Source: Actinomadura darangshiensis
GTDB lineage: Bacteria; Actinomycetota; Actinomycetes; Streptosporangiales; Streptosporangiaceae
Length of the DNA stretch: 64,000 nucleotides
Assembly: GCF_004349235.1 (NCBI RefSeq)
Contig: NZ_SMKY01000010.1
Location: 1-64,000 of the forward strand
Direction of reading: 5' to 3'
The first letter of the stretch is position 1. Every line of letters begins with the position of its first letter. Both the position numbers and the translations under genes were made by a program. The notes under the pieces are model-generated. The model was not told the DNA's origin and searched no databases. It saw only the letters and a program-made list of their open reading frames with translations. Below are positions 1-7,608 of this stretch, one piece after another.

Positions 1-139
1 GGGCGGGGACGCGGGCGCGGACGCGGGCGCGGACGGGGCGGCGTCGCGGCTCGCCATGCTCACCGGCGTGTTCAACCTGCTGTGGGCGGTCGTCGTCGTG
101 TTGATGATCGTCCGTCCCGGCTCGACGACGGGGGCGTGA
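1..139 (+). CDS. 3' end of a membrane-protein gene (partial)
   Basis: Only the last 45 codons lie in the window, ending in TGA at 137-139. They encode a Gly/Ala/Asp low-complexity linker, then one strongly hydrophobic stretch (LTGVFNLLWAVVVVLMIV), then a short polar tail. This fits the last transmembrane helix of an integral membrane protein. The stop overlaps the GTG of the next gene (GTGA), so the two are probably co-translated. The family cannot be named from this fragment. Confidence 0.55.
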   Translation, partial: GGDAGADAGADGAASRLAMLTGVFNLLWAVVVVLMIVRPGSTTGA

Positions 140-399
140 GCGCCGTGCGCGCGCTGCGGATCGCGGCCGCCGCCGAGGCGGTCTCGCTCGCCGTCCTCCT
201 GGTCAACCTGGCCACCGCGCACGTGGAGGCGATCTCGTCCCTCGTCGGGCCGCTGCACGGCATCGCCTACCTGGAGGTCATCGTGCTCACCCTGCTGCAA
301 CCGGCCGTGCCGGGCGCCCGGTGGCGCGCGGTCGTCCCGGGGGTCGGCGGCCTGCTCGCCGCGCACCGGCTCGGCGCGCGGGAGGGTCAGCCCTCGTAG
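136..399 (+). CDS. Small DUF3817-like membrane protein
   Basis: This is an 87-residue protein with two to three hydrophobic helices and a short basic C-terminus. The pattern AEAVSLAVLLVNLA followed by GPLHGIAYLEVIVL, with a His after GP in the second helix, resembles the DUF3817 membrane family. The biochemical function of that family is unknown. I placed the start at GTG 136, which overlaps the upstream stop by four bases; a frame open further upstream would run through the neighbouring gene. The 3' end overlaps the convergent MarR gene by 13 bp. The family assignment rests on pattern resemblance only. Confidence 0.6.
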   Translation: MSAVRALRIAAAAEAVSLAVLLVNLATAHVEAISSLVGPLHGIAYLEVIVLTLLQPAVPGARWRAVVPGVGGLLAAHRLGAREGQPS

Positions 400-842
400 G
401 AGTGGACGAACCGGCCGAGGAGGCGGGCGAACTCGGCGCGCTCCTCGGCCGTCCAGTCGCCCATGGCCATGGCGAAGTGCTCCTGCCGCGTGCGGCGGGT
501 CGCCTCGACCACGGACCGGCCCGCGTCGGTGAGCTCCAGGTGGATGCGGCGGCCGTCCTCCTGGGACGCGACGCGCCGGACGTAGCCGGACTTGACCGCC
601 TCGGCGACGATGCGGCTGCCGCGGGAGGCGTCGACGCCGAGGCGGCCGGCGACCAGGCCGACGCTCATCTCCTCGCCGGGGCGGTCGGGGCCCTCGTCGA
701 CGACGTCCACGACGTGCAGGACCTGGACGTCCACGGGCAGGTTGTGGTCCCGGATCGCGGCCTTGCCGAGCCGCTGCCGCGACATGCCCCGGCGCAGCCG
801 CACCATGCTCCGCTCGACCGCGTCCAGCGCCTCGTCGCTCAT
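387..842 (-). CDS. MarR-family transcriptional regulator
   Basis: A 151-residue winged-helix protein. The central part (about residues 50-100) carries the MarR reading head, with GLVAGRLGVDASRGSRIV as the recognition region and a wing around RRVASQEDGRR; the ends are helical, as in the dimerisation domain. MarR proteins usually repress a neighbouring exporter or catabolic gene until a small ligand binds. Here it is divergent from a DHA2 exporter with an 83-bp spacer full of inverted repeats, so control of that exporter is the natural inference. I chose ATG 842, not 869, because TAGACT lies exactly seven bases upstream, which suggests a leaderless transcript. Confidence 0.85.
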   Translation of the reverse strand: MSDEALDAVERSMVRLRRGMSRQRLGKAAIRDHNLPVDVQVLHVVDVVDEGPDRPGEEMSVGLVAGRLGVDASRGSRIVAEAVKSGYVRRVASQEDGRRIHLELTDAGRSVVEATRRTRQEHFAMAMGDWTAEERAEFARLLGRFVHSYEG

Positions 843-849
843 GCCGGCC

Positions 850-855
850 AGTCTA
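850..855 (-). promoter_or_regulatory. -10 element of a leaderless marR transcript
   Basis: On the minus strand this reads TAGACT, followed by seven bases and then the ATG at 842. The TANNNT-N7-start geometry recurs at several other genes in this window. No convincing -35 hexamer is visible. Confidence 0.5.
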
Positions 856-865
856 GCTAGATTGC

Positions 866-923
866 GCACCTCATGTTCCTGCGCTTAGCATTTGGATGCT
901 CAAAGCATATGAATGTGAGGTGC
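866..923. promoter_or_regulatory. Nested inverted repeats in the marR/exporter divergent promoter
   Basis: GCACCTCA (866-873) and TGAGGTGC (916-923) form a perfect 8-bp inverted repeat. Inside it are AGCAT (887-891), ATGCT (896-900) and AGCAT (904-908), which make two shorter palindromes with a shared arm. The spacer is AT-richer than its surroundings. This is the likely MarR operator region. The outer right arm overlaps the exporter's ribosome-binding site (GAGGTG). Confidence 0.55.
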
Positions 924-925
924 AC

Positions 926-2446
926 ATGATTGCGTCGACCGCTCCGGCGGCGCCGATGACCCATCGGCACCGGCTGCTGGTGTTCGGCGGGCTGATGCTC
1001 GCCGGGCTCATGTCCTCGCTGGACGCGACGGTGCTCGGCACCGCGCTGCCGGCGATCGTCGGGGACCTCGGCGGGCTCGACCGGCTCGCCTGGGTGTCCA
1101 CCGCGTACGTGCTGGCCACCAGCGTCACCGTCCCGCTGTCGGGACGCCTCGGCGACCTGTTCGGACGCCGCCCGATCCTGCTGACCGGGCTGCTCGGGTT
1201 CCTCGCCGGGTCGGCGGCGTGCGGGGCCGCGCCCACCATGACCTGGCTGATCGTGTTCCGGGCCGGGCAGGGCGCCGCCGCCGGATGCCTGATGAGCTCG
1301 ATGTTCGCGCTCACCGGCGACCTGTTCGAGCCGCGGGAGCGCGCGAAGTACCAGGGGTACTCGGCGCTGATCTTCGCGGTGTCCAGCATCGCCGGCCCCC
1401 TCGTCGGCGGGTTCCTCACCGACCACGCCTCATGGCGGTGGGTGTTCTACGTCAACCTGCCGCTCGGCCTCGCCGCGACCGCCGCGACCCTGCTGTTCCT
1501 GCGCCTGCCGAAGCCCGGGGGCAGGCCGCGGATCGACTACGCCGGCATCGTCCTGCTCGGCGCGGCGGTCACCTGCTTCACGCTGTTCACCAGCTGGGCC
1601 GGGACGCGGTACGCGTGGGGGTCGCCCGTCGTCCTCGCGCTGGCGGCGGGATCGGCGGTCCTGTTCACTGTGTGGGTGCTCGCCGAGCGGACGGCCGCCG
1701 AACCGGTCGTCCCGCCGCGGCTGTTCCACGACCGGTCGTTCGGCGTCGCCTGCGTCGTCGCGGCCGCCGGCGGCGCCACCGGGTTCGGGCTCGCCACCTA
1801 CCTGCCGATGTTCTTCCAGGTCGTCGGGGGAGTGGGGGCGACCAGGTCGGGCCTGCTGCTGCTCCCCATGATGATCGCGCTGCTGGCCGCGTCGATGGGC
1901 GCCGGACGGTACATCCACCGGACCGGCCGCTACCACCGGCTGCCCGCCGCGAGCATGGCGGTCAGCGCGGCCGGCGTCGGGCTGCTGGCGACCATGGACA
2001 CCGGCACCGGCGTGTTCACCGCCGGCTGCTACATGGCGGTGCTCGGGTTCGGGGCGGGGCTGTCGCAGCAGGTCGTCCTGCTCATCGCGCAGAACGCCGC
2101 GCCGCCCCGGGACCTCGGCGCCGCCAGCTCGGGGGTGTTCGCGACCCGGATGCTCGGCACCGCCACGGGGATGGCCGTGTTCGGGTCCATCGTGTCCAGC
2201 CGGTTCGCCGAGGAGGTCGCCCGGCGGGTCCCGGACGGGCGGGTGCCCGCGTTCGGCGACGCCGTCCGTCCCGAGGTGCTGGACACGTTCCCCGCACCGG
2301 TGCGGGACGGTGTCGCCGAGGCGTTCGCGGACGCGTTCTCCACCCTGTTCGCCGCGGCCCTGCCCGTCCTGGCGGTGGGGCTGGCGGCCGCGCTGCTGCT
2401 GCGGCACGTCCCGCTGGCGCCGCGCGGGCCCCGCGAACGCGAATGA
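926..2446 (+). CDS. DHA2-family (EmrB/QacA-type) MFS drug exporter
   Basis: A 506-residue polytopic protein with about 14 predicted helices, the usual size for the 14-TM DHA2 drug:proton antiporters. Visible signatures are LDATVLGTALPAI in helix 1 (motif D1-like), GRLGDLFGRRP (motif A loop between helices 2 and 3), RAGQGAAAG (motif B) and the motif C-like AGPLVGGFL in helix 5. It should expel a small hydrophobic compound at the cytoplasmic membrane. I placed the start at ATG 926 behind GAGGTG rather than the in-frame ATG 896, which lies inside the operator region. It converges on the response-regulator gene with a 7-bp gap. The substrate is unknown. Confidence 0.88.
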   Translation: MIASTAPAAPMTHRHRLLVFGGLMLAGLMSSLDATVLGTALPAIVGDLGGLDRLAWVSTAYVLATSVTVPLSGRLGDLFGRRPILLTGLLGFLAGSAACGAAPTMTWLIVFRAGQGAAAGCLMSSMFALTGDLFEPRERAKYQGYSALIFAVSSIAGPLVGGFLTDHASWRWVFYVNLPLGLAATAATLLFLRLPKPGGRPRIDYAGIVLLGAAVTCFTLFTSWAGTRYAWGSPVVLALAAGSAVLFTVWVLAERTAAEPVVPPRLFHDRSFGVACVVAAAGGATGFGLATYLPMFFQVVGGVGATRSGLLLLPMMIALLAASMGAGRYIHRTGRYHRLPAASMAVSAAGVGLLATMDTGTGVFTAGCYMAVLGFGAGLSQQVVLLIAQNAAPPRDLGAASSGVFATRMLGTATGMAVFGSIVSSRFAEEVARRVPDGRVPAFGDAVRPEVLDTFPAPVRDGVAEAFADAFSTLFAAALPVLAVGLAAALLLRHVPLAPRGPRERE

Positions 2447-2453
2447 ACCGGCG

Positions 2454-3125
2454 CTAGGCCGGTTCGTCGAGGGCGGCGTCGTGGACGAGCAACGCGACCT
2501 GGACGCGGTTGTTCAGCTCCAGCTTCGTCAGCAGCCGCGACACGTAGGCCTTCACCGTGGCGACGCTGAGCGACAGCTCCTTGCCGATCTCGCTGTTGGT
2601 CCGGCCGCGTCCGACGAGGGCGGCCACGGCCCGCTCCCCGTCGCTCAGCCGGGCGAGCAGCTCGCGGGCCCTGGCCTGGCGCGGGTCGGCGCCGCTCTCG
2701 GCCACGTACGACATCATCCTGCGCAGCACGGTCGGCGACATCATCGGCTCGCCGGCCGCGACCTGCCGGATCGCCCGGACGATCTCCGGCGGCGGGGTGT
2801 GCTTCAGCAGGAAGCCGCTCGCGCCCGCCCGCATCGCCCGCAGGATGTGGTCGTCGGTGTCGAACGTCGTCAGGATGATGATCTCGGGCGGCTCGCGGCG
2901 TCCGCGCAGCAGCTCGGTCGCCGCGAGCCCGTCCAGCCGCGGCATCCGGATGTCCATCAGGACGACGTCGGGACGGTGCTGGTTGACGGCGCCGACGACC
3001 TCCGCGCCGTCGGCGACGTCCGCGACCACGTCGAGGTCGTCGGCGCTCGACAGCATCATCGACAGGCCGGCGCGGACGAGCGCGTCGTCGTCCACGATCA
3101 GCACTCGGATGGGCGGTGGCTCCAT
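2454..3125 (-). CDS. NarL/DesR-type response regulator
   Basis: A 223-residue regulator. Its N-terminal receiver domain has acidic residues D12-D14, the phospho-acceptor D58 in VVLMDIRMP, and a conserved Lys in GFLLKH. The C-terminal LuxR-type HTH has GRTNSEIGKELSLSVATVK. Phosphorylation by the partner kinase should switch DNA binding. The only kinase gene nearby lies just upstream on the same strand (3615-4859), with an FMN-barrel gene between them. The 65-bp leader to the previous gene contains a 15-bp tandem repeat. The target genes are not evident. Confidence 0.9.
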   Translation of the reverse strand: MEPPPIRVLIVDDDALVRAGLSMMLSSADDLDVVADVADGAEVVGAVNQHRPDVVLMDIRMPRLDGLAATELLRGRREPPEIIILTTFDTDDHILRAMRAGASGFLLKHTPPPEIVRAIRQVAAGEPMMSPTVLRRMMSYVAESGADPRQARARELLARLSDGERAVAALVGRGRTNSEIGKELSLSVATVKAYVSRLLTKLELNNRVQVALLVHDAALDEPA

Positions 3126-3151
3126 CCGGCCACCCTACGGCGCGAGCAGGC

Positions 3152-3181
3152 GGGCGCGATCACGGTGGGCGCGATCACGGT
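3152..3181. repeat. 15-bp tandem repeat, two copies
   Basis: GGGCGCGATCACGGT occurs twice head-to-tail (3152-3166, 3167-3181), followed by a degenerate third start. It fills part of the short gap before the response-regulator gene. It may be a slippage duplication, and no protein site is claimed. Confidence 0.7.
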
Positions 3182-3190
3182 GGGCGCCGG

Positions 3191-3634
3191 TCAGGGCCGG
3201 TGCAGGCGCCGGCCGCTGACGTCCATCGCCGTCAGCCGGAACCAGGCGTCGCGGTCGCCGCCGGGCCACGGGTCGACCGGCGTGACCCGTGCCTTCTCCT
3301 CGTCGGACAGGGGATGGGCGCCGCCCCGCACCAGCACGCTCCAGCCCGCGTGGTCGGCCTCGTCGAAACGGTCGACCTCGAAGGCCGCCCGCACCTCCCC
3401 GCCGACCACGGCCGTCATCAGGCTGCGGTTCAGCCGCCCCGTCACCGACGTGCGGAAGATCACCGTGTCGCCGTCCACGGCGTAGTTCACCGGGATGACC
3501 GTGGGCCCCTCGCCGTCGTCGAACGCGACGCGGCCCACGGATCCGCCCGCGACGAGCTTCAGGCACTCGGCGCGGTCGAGTTCTTCCAGCACGGGCTGAT
3601 CGGATATGGGCTGGTCAGAGGAGTTCGCTGCCAT
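3191..3634 (-). CDS. Pyridoxamine-phosphate-oxidase-like FMN-binding split-barrel protein
   Basis: A 147-residue protein of the PNPOx-like split-barrel family. The core (about residues 22-100) includes CLKLVAGGSVGRVAFDD, PVNYAVDGDTVIFRTS and VRAAFEVDRFDE, the usual strand order of flavin- or F420-binding members. Actinobacterial relatives often sit beside DevSR-like two-component systems; their substrates are mostly unknown. The ATG at 3634 overlaps the end of the kinase gene by 20 bp and is preceded by AAAGGTG, so translation is probably coupled. Placement between kinase and regulator suggests a function in the same signalling unit, for example a redox or cofactor accessory. That role is inference. 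Confidence 0.8.
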   Translation of the reverse strand: MAANSSDQPISDQPVLEELDRAECLKLVAGGSVGRVAFDDGEGPTVIPVNYAVDGDTVIFRTSVTGRLNRSLMTAVVGGEVRAAFEVDRFDEADHAGWSVLVRGGAHPLSDEEKARVTPVDPWPGGDRDAWFRLTAMDVSGRRLHRP

Positions 3635-4859
3635 GCGTATCACCTTTCCCGCCGGTCCCGGCCCCATGCGCGGCGCCCAGCGGCAGGCGTGCGCGCAGCC
3701 GGAAGCGGCCGTCGCCGGTGCGGCCGTGCTCCAGGTCCCCGCCGAGGAGCGCCACGCGCTCGGCGAGGCCGACGAGCCCCGCACCGGAGCCGGGCAGCGG
3801 CAGCGGGGGCGGACCGGACGGCAGGGTGTTGACGACCTCGATGTCCAGGTCGGGCCCCGCGTCCAGGGACACCCGGACGTCCGAACCCGGCGCGTGCTTG
3901 CGGGCGTTGGTGAGCCCCTCCTGGACGATCCGGTACGCGTGCCGCCCGACGCGGGCCGGGACCCGGCCGGGATCGGGGACGTTCTCCTCCAGCGTGACGC
4001 GCCCGCCGGCCCGCCGCGACTCCCGCACGAGCGCCGACACGTCCGCGAGCGTCGGCTGCGGGCGCTCTGGATCCGCGCCCGGCCTGTCGTCCCGCAGGAC
4101 GCCGATCACCTCGCGCAGGTCCTCCATCGCCTCGTAGGCGCTCTGCCGGATGACGCCGGCGGCCTCGCGCTGGTCGGCGGGCATGTCGGGGCGGTACTCC
4201 AGCGCGCCCGCGTGCACGGCCAGCAGCGAGATGCGGTGCGCGAGGACGTCGTGCATCTCCCGCGCGATCCGCTCGCGCTCCAGCAGCCGGCCCTCCTCGA
4301 CCCGCAGCCGCTGCTCGGTCTCGGCGGCGCGGGCCCGCTCCTTCAGCGACACGATGAGCTGCCGCCGCGACCGCACGAGCATCCCCGACGACAGCAGCGC
4401 CACGTGCAGCAGCGCGAACGCGAAGATCCCCTCCTGGAACTCGCGTTCGGACAGCGGCGCGAGCCAGAACAGCCCGAGGACGGTCAGGAACGTCGTCGCG
4501 GCGACCGGGATGCTCGTCCGCCACGGCCGGAGTATCGCGATGGAGAACACCGCCGCCATGGCGGTGCCGAGGACGGTGGACGCCGTCAGCTGGGCGGCCG
4601 TCATCACCAGGGCGATGGCGACCGGGTACCGGCGCCGCCACAGCAGCATGACGATCCAGGACACCACGCCGATCGCGATGTCCCGGGGGATCGCGGTCTT
4701 GGAGTCCTCGGGGAAGTCGTTGAGCGACGCCTGGAGCATCAGCAGCCCGAGCAGCACCGCCCCCGCGGTGACCGCCACGTCCCCGAGCCAGTCGCGCCAC
4801 GGGCGCCGGAAGAGGTCCACGCGCTCAACGGTAGCCACGGCGTTCCGGCGGGGAAGCAT
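3615..4859 (-). CDS. Membrane sensor histidine kinase (HisKA_3 type)
   Basis: A kinase of about 414 residues. The N-terminal half has five to six hydrophobic helices and no obvious periplasmic domain. It is followed by a coiled coil (KERARAAETEQRLRVEE), the HisKA_3 phospho-acceptor box (IAREMHDVLAHRIS) and an HATPase_c domain with NARKHA (N box) and GAGLVGLAERV (G box). It should autophosphorylate and pass phosphate to the NarL-type regulator encoded downstream. I used ATG 4859; the GTG seven codons further in (VATVERV) is also possible. The gene follows a strong hairpin that insulates it from the exporter gene upstream. Confidence 0.88.
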   Translation of the reverse strand: MLPRRNAVATVERVDLFRRPWRDWLGDVAVTAGAVLLGLLMLQASLNDFPEDSKTAIPRDIAIGVVSWIVMLLWRRRYPVAIALVMTAAQLTASTVLGTAMAAVFSIAILRPWRTSIPVAATTFLTVLGLFWLAPLSEREFQEGIFAFALLHVALLSSGMLVRSRRQLIVSLKERARAAETEQRLRVEEGRLLERERIAREMHDVLAHRISLLAVHAGALEYRPDMPADQREAAGVIRQSAYEAMEDLREVIGVLRDDRPGADPERPQPTLADVSALVRESRRAGGRVTLEENVPDPGRVPARVGRHAYRIVQEGLTNARKHAPGSDVRVSLDAGPDLDIEVVNTLPSGPPPLPLPGSGAGLVGLAERVALLGGDLEHGRTGDGRFRLRARLPLGAAHGAGTGGKGDTHGSELL

Positions 4860-4928
4860 CCCCAGGTCGGCGGCGCATCGACTTTGGTATGTACGCTCTC
4901 GTAGGCACGTGCCGTCCGAACGCATGCC

Positions 4929-4960
4929 GGGGGGCCGCGCGGGCGCCCGCGCGGCCCTCC
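4929..4960. terminator. Strong palindromic hairpin between exporter and kinase genes
   Basis: Positions 4933-4956 are a perfect 24-bp palindrome (GGCCGCGCGGGC and its complement), extended by four more pairs including one G-T. It lies 14 bp beyond the stop of the minus-strand exporter gene. There is no T tract. Its position suits a terminator or 3' stabiliser for that transcript. Confidence 0.7.
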
Positions 4961-4973
4961 GGGGCAGCGGAGC

Positions 4974-6503
4974 TCAGCGGCGGCCCGGCAGGTACCGGAC
5001 GGCGAGCAGAGCGGTGACGAGGACGACCGCCGCGGTGACCAGGACGCCGAGGTCGGCGCCGTGCACGAACGCGGCGGCGGCGGTGTCGCGCAGGGACTCG
5101 GCGGCGGGGCCCGGCAGCTGCCGCGAGATGCCGGCGGCGGCGCCGATCGACTCGCCCGCCGGGCCCTGCGGCATGGCGCCGGAGTAGGAGGTGGCGGCGA
5201 TGCTGCCGACGACCGCGACGCCGAGGACGGTGCCGAGGTTGCGGGTGGTGTTGCCGACCGCCGAGCCGACCCCGGTCTTGGCGGGCGGCAGCGACGACAT
5301 GACCGACTGGGTGGCCGGGGCCATGGTCAGCCCGATCCCGGCGCACAGCACCATCGAGGCGATCATGTAGTGGAGGTAGCCGGTCCCGCCGGAGGCGGTG
5401 GCGAAGAAGCCCAGCCCGGCGGCCGCGGCCAGCAGCCCGGCCGTCATCGCGGTGCGGATCCCGGACCGGGCGGCGAGCCGGGTGCCGAGCGGGGACGCGA
5501 CCGTCAGGGCCAGCGCGCCGGGCAGCGACCGGACCCCGGCCTCCAGCGGCGAGTACCCGAGGACGAACTGGTAGATCTGGGTGAGCACGAACGTGCTGCC
5601 GGCGAGCCCGAAGAACAGCACCATCACCGACACGGCGGCGGCGGTGAACCGGCCGTCCCGGAACAGGCTCAGGTCGAGCATCGGGTCGGTGCCGCGGACC
5701 TGCGTCACCCCGAAGGCCGCCAGCAGGACGAGCGCGACCGCGAAGCGCAGCAGCGTCGCGGGCGACGTCCAGCCGCTCTCCCCGGCCTGGATGACCGCGT
5801 AGGTGAGCGAGCCCAGGCCCGCGGCGGCGAGGACGGCGCCGGGCACGTCGATCCGGGGCCGGCGCGGCGCGGACGAGGCGGGCACCAGGAACGCGCCGGC
5901 GATCAGCGCGGCGGCCACGACCGGCAGGTTCACCGCGAAGATCGCGCTCCACGAGTAGTGCTGGAGCAGCCAGCCGCCCGCGGTCGGGCCGATCGCGACG
6001 CCGAGGCCGCTGACCGCGGACCAGAGCCCGATCGCCTTGGCCCGCTCGCGCGGGTCGGTGAACACGGCGGTCAGCAGCGCCAGCGTGGCGGGCATGATCA
6101 GCGCGGCGCCGGCGCCCATCACCGCGCGGGCCGCGATCAGCTGGCCGGCGGTGGCCGACAGCGCGGCGCCGAGCGAGCCGGCGCCGAAGACGAGCATCCC
6201 GGCGGCGAGGGCGCGGTGCCGTCCGAACCGGTCGCCGAGGGTCCCGGCGGGCAGCAGCAGGGCGGCGAAGACGAGCGTGTAGGAGTCGACGATCCAGGCC
6301 AGCGCGCCGGCGCCGGCGCCCAGCGAGGACGCCAGGGTGGGGATCGCGACGTTGACGATCGTCGTGTCGACGACGATCACGAGCAGGGACAGGCAGAGCA
6401 CGGCGAGGGTGTACCAGCGGCGCGGGTACGGGGCCTGCGCCGGTACGGCTGCGGCTGGCGATGGGCTCTTCGGCGCTGCATGGTGAATGGTGGGGGAGGA
6501 CAC
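4974..6503 (-). CDS. DHA2-family MFS exporter under TetR control
   Basis: A 509-residue protein with about 14 helices. Motifs are VVDTTIVNVAIPTL (helix 1), GTLGDRFGRHRAL (motif A) and SGLGVAIGPTAGGWLL (motif C), marking an EmrB/QacA-type drug:proton antiporter. The N-terminus is a short Ala/Pro-rich cytoplasmic tail. The start is GTG 6503 with AAGGAG six bases upstream. It is the second gene of a tetR-exporter unit, and an AT-rich operator-like site lies between the two. It probably exports a compound sensed by the TetR protein; the substrate is unknown. Confidence 0.88.
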   Translation of the reverse strand: MSSPTIHHAAPKSPSPAAAVPAQAPYPRRWYTLAVLCLSLLVIVVDTTIVNVAIPTLASSLGAGAGALAWIVDSYTLVFAALLLPAGTLGDRFGRHRALAAGMLVFGAGSLGAALSATAGQLIAARAVMGAGAALIMPATLALLTAVFTDPRERAKAIGLWSAVSGLGVAIGPTAGGWLLQHYSWSAIFAVNLPVVAAALIAGAFLVPASSAPRRPRIDVPGAVLAAAGLGSLTYAVIQAGESGWTSPATLLRFAVALVLLAAFGVTQVRGTDPMLDLSLFRDGRFTAAAVSVMVLFFGLAGSTFVLTQIYQFVLGYSPLEAGVRSLPGALALTVASPLGTRLAARSGIRTAMTAGLLAAAAGLGFFATASGGTGYLHYMIASMVLCAGIGLTMAPATQSVMSSLPPAKTGVGSAVGNTTRNLGTVLGVAVVGSIAATSYSGAMPQGPAGESIGAAAGISRQLPGPAAESLRDTAAAAFVHGADLGVLVTAAVVLVTALLAVRYLPGRR

Positions 6504-6518
6504 GTGATGCTCCTTATG

Positions 6519-6536
6519 ATTGATAGACCTATAAAT
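6519..6536. promoter_or_regulatory. Candidate TetR operator before the exporter
   Basis: ATTGATAGACCTATAAAT shares the left half (ATTGATA) and a CCNAT core with the palindrome upstream of tetR. It contains the short palindrome ATAG-AC-CTAT. It sits in an AT-rich island just before the exporter's Shine-Dalgarno, where a bound repressor would block transcription. Confidence 0.5.
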
Positions 6537-6581
6537 AAATGGGTCAAAAGGGTCCCGCCGGTGGCGGGCGGGGGAGTGGGG

Positions 6582-7112
6582 TCAGAAGACCATGTCGGTG
6601 TACTCGGGCGGGAGTCCGAGCACCGCGCCCAGGTTCAGCAGGTTGCCGGCGGCCATGAAGCGGGCCACGGTCGCGTGGTCGGCGCCCGTCCGCTTCATGA
6701 GCATGTCGGACACCTCGATGAATCCGCGCCGCATGAACTCGCGGATCTCCGGGTCGGCGGAGGCGGCGTACCCCTGGAGCTGGCAGCGCCGCGCGTCGGT
6801 GTCGCCGAGCAGCTTGCGGTAGTTGTCGCCGAGCACGGCGAGCGTCTCCTCCGGAGTGCCGCCGGGCACCCAGGACGCCGCGAACGCGTCCCGGATCTGC
6901 TGGCGGGACCGCTGCAGGCAGGCCAGGAACAGGGCCTTCTTGTCGTCGAACAGGGCGTAGATGTAGGGCTGGGAGATGCCGGCCCGCTTGGCGATGTCGG
7001 CGGTCTTGGTCGCGTGGAACCCGTACTCGGCGAACACGCTGATCCCCGCTTCGAGCACCTGCTCGCGGCGCTCCTCCGCAGTGGGCCTCCGCGTTCCCCG
7101 GTTCGTCGTCAT
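6582..7112 (-). CDS. TetR-family repressor
   Basis: A 176-residue regulator. Residues about 10-60 form the TetR HTH: RREQVLEAGISVFAEYGF, then KTADIAKRAGISQPYIYALF, with the recognition helix in the second segment. The rest is the helical ligand and dimerisation domain. I chose ATG 7112 (MTTNRGTRR) because the longer frame runs through the operator palindrome at 7123-7138. It is the first gene of a unit with the DHA2 exporter 78 bp downstream, the classical arrangement for an autoregulated efflux switch. The inducer is unknown. Confidence 0.9.
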   Translation of the reverse strand: MTTNRGTRRPTAEERREQVLEAGISVFAEYGFHATKTADIAKRAGISQPYIYALFDDKKALFLACLQRSRQQIRDAFAASWVPGGTPEETLAVLGDNYRKLLGDTDARRCQLQGYAASADPEIREFMRRGFIEVSDMLMKRTGADHATVARFMAAGNLLNLGAVLGLPPEYTDMVF

Positions 7113-7122
7113 GGCCTTATTA

Positions 7123-7138
7123 TTGATACGCCAATCAA
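7123..7138. promoter_or_regulatory. Candidate TetR operator before tetR
   Basis: TTGATACGCCAATCAA has 5-bp perfect arms (TTGAT/ATCAA) around a 6-bp core. It lies 11 bp upstream of the tetR ATG and is related to the site before the exporter, suggesting autoregulation. Confidence 0.6.
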
Positions 7139-7231
7139 GACCTGTCAACCCCTCGCGAGGCGGCCTTTCCATGGGGCAAAGATGAGGCTCGCGGGACTGG
7201 CCCTGGCGGCGGTGCCGGCGGCGGCCATAAT

Positions 7232-7248
7232 TAATACATGTAGTATTA
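7232..7248. promoter_or_regulatory. Palindromic operator upstream of the ferredoxin gene
   Basis: TAATACATGTAGTATTA is a perfect 6-bp inverted repeat (TAATAC/GTATTA) with a 5-bp spacer, in a short AT-rich island. TAGTAT inside it could serve as a -10. It is the best candidate binding site for the Cys-rich regulator encoded second in the operon. Confidence 0.6.
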
Positions 7249-7284
7249 GTAAAAACGTGGAGTGAGAGCGGGCGGGAGGGCGCC

Positions 7285-7608
7285 GTGACCTATGTGATCG
7301 CCGAGCCGTGCGTCGACGTCAAGGACCGGGCCTGCGTCGACGAATGCCCGGTCGACTGCATCTACGAGGGCGGGCGCGCCCTCTACATCCACCCGGACGA
7401 ATGCGTCGACTGCGGCGCCTGCGAGCCGGTGTGCCCGGTCGAGGCGATCTACTACGAGGACGACCTCCCGGACCGGTGGAAGGACTACACCGTGGCCAAC
7501 GCGGAGTTCTTCGACGACCTCGGCTCGCCCGGCGGCGCGAGCAAGCTCGGCGTCCTCGACCAGGACCACCCGCTGGTCGCGGCACTGCCGCCCTCGGGTG
7601 AAGGATGA
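7285..7608 (+). CDS. fdxA: 7Fe ferredoxin (3Fe-4S/4Fe-4S)
   Basis: A 107-residue ferredoxin of the actinobacterial FdxA type. Cys9, Cys17, Cys21 and Cys25, followed by Cys40, Cys43, Cys46 and Cys50 (CVDCGACEPVCP), give the ligands for one [3Fe-4S] and one [4Fe-4S] cluster. The C-terminal part (WKDYTVANAEFFDDLG, LGVLDQDHP) is typical of the family. It transfers electrons in the cytoplasm, for example to cytochromes P450 or oxidoreductases; the partner is not encoded nearby. The start is GTG 7285 behind GGGAGGG. The stop overlaps the next gene (ATGA), so the ferredoxin is made together with a Cys-rich regulator. Confidence 0.93.
   Translation: MTYVIAEPCVDVKDRACVDECPVDCIYEGGRALYIHPDECVDCGACEPVCPVEAIYYEDDLPDRWKDYTVANAEFFDDLGSPGGASKLGVLDQDHPLVAALPPSGEG

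Noticed and set aside
5061-7265. A 734-codon plus-strand open frame opposite the DHA2 exporter and tetR
   Set aside because: Its product is Gly/Arg/Gln-rich without any family motif, and it runs antisense to two well-supported genes. It is a by-product of GC-rich codon bias.
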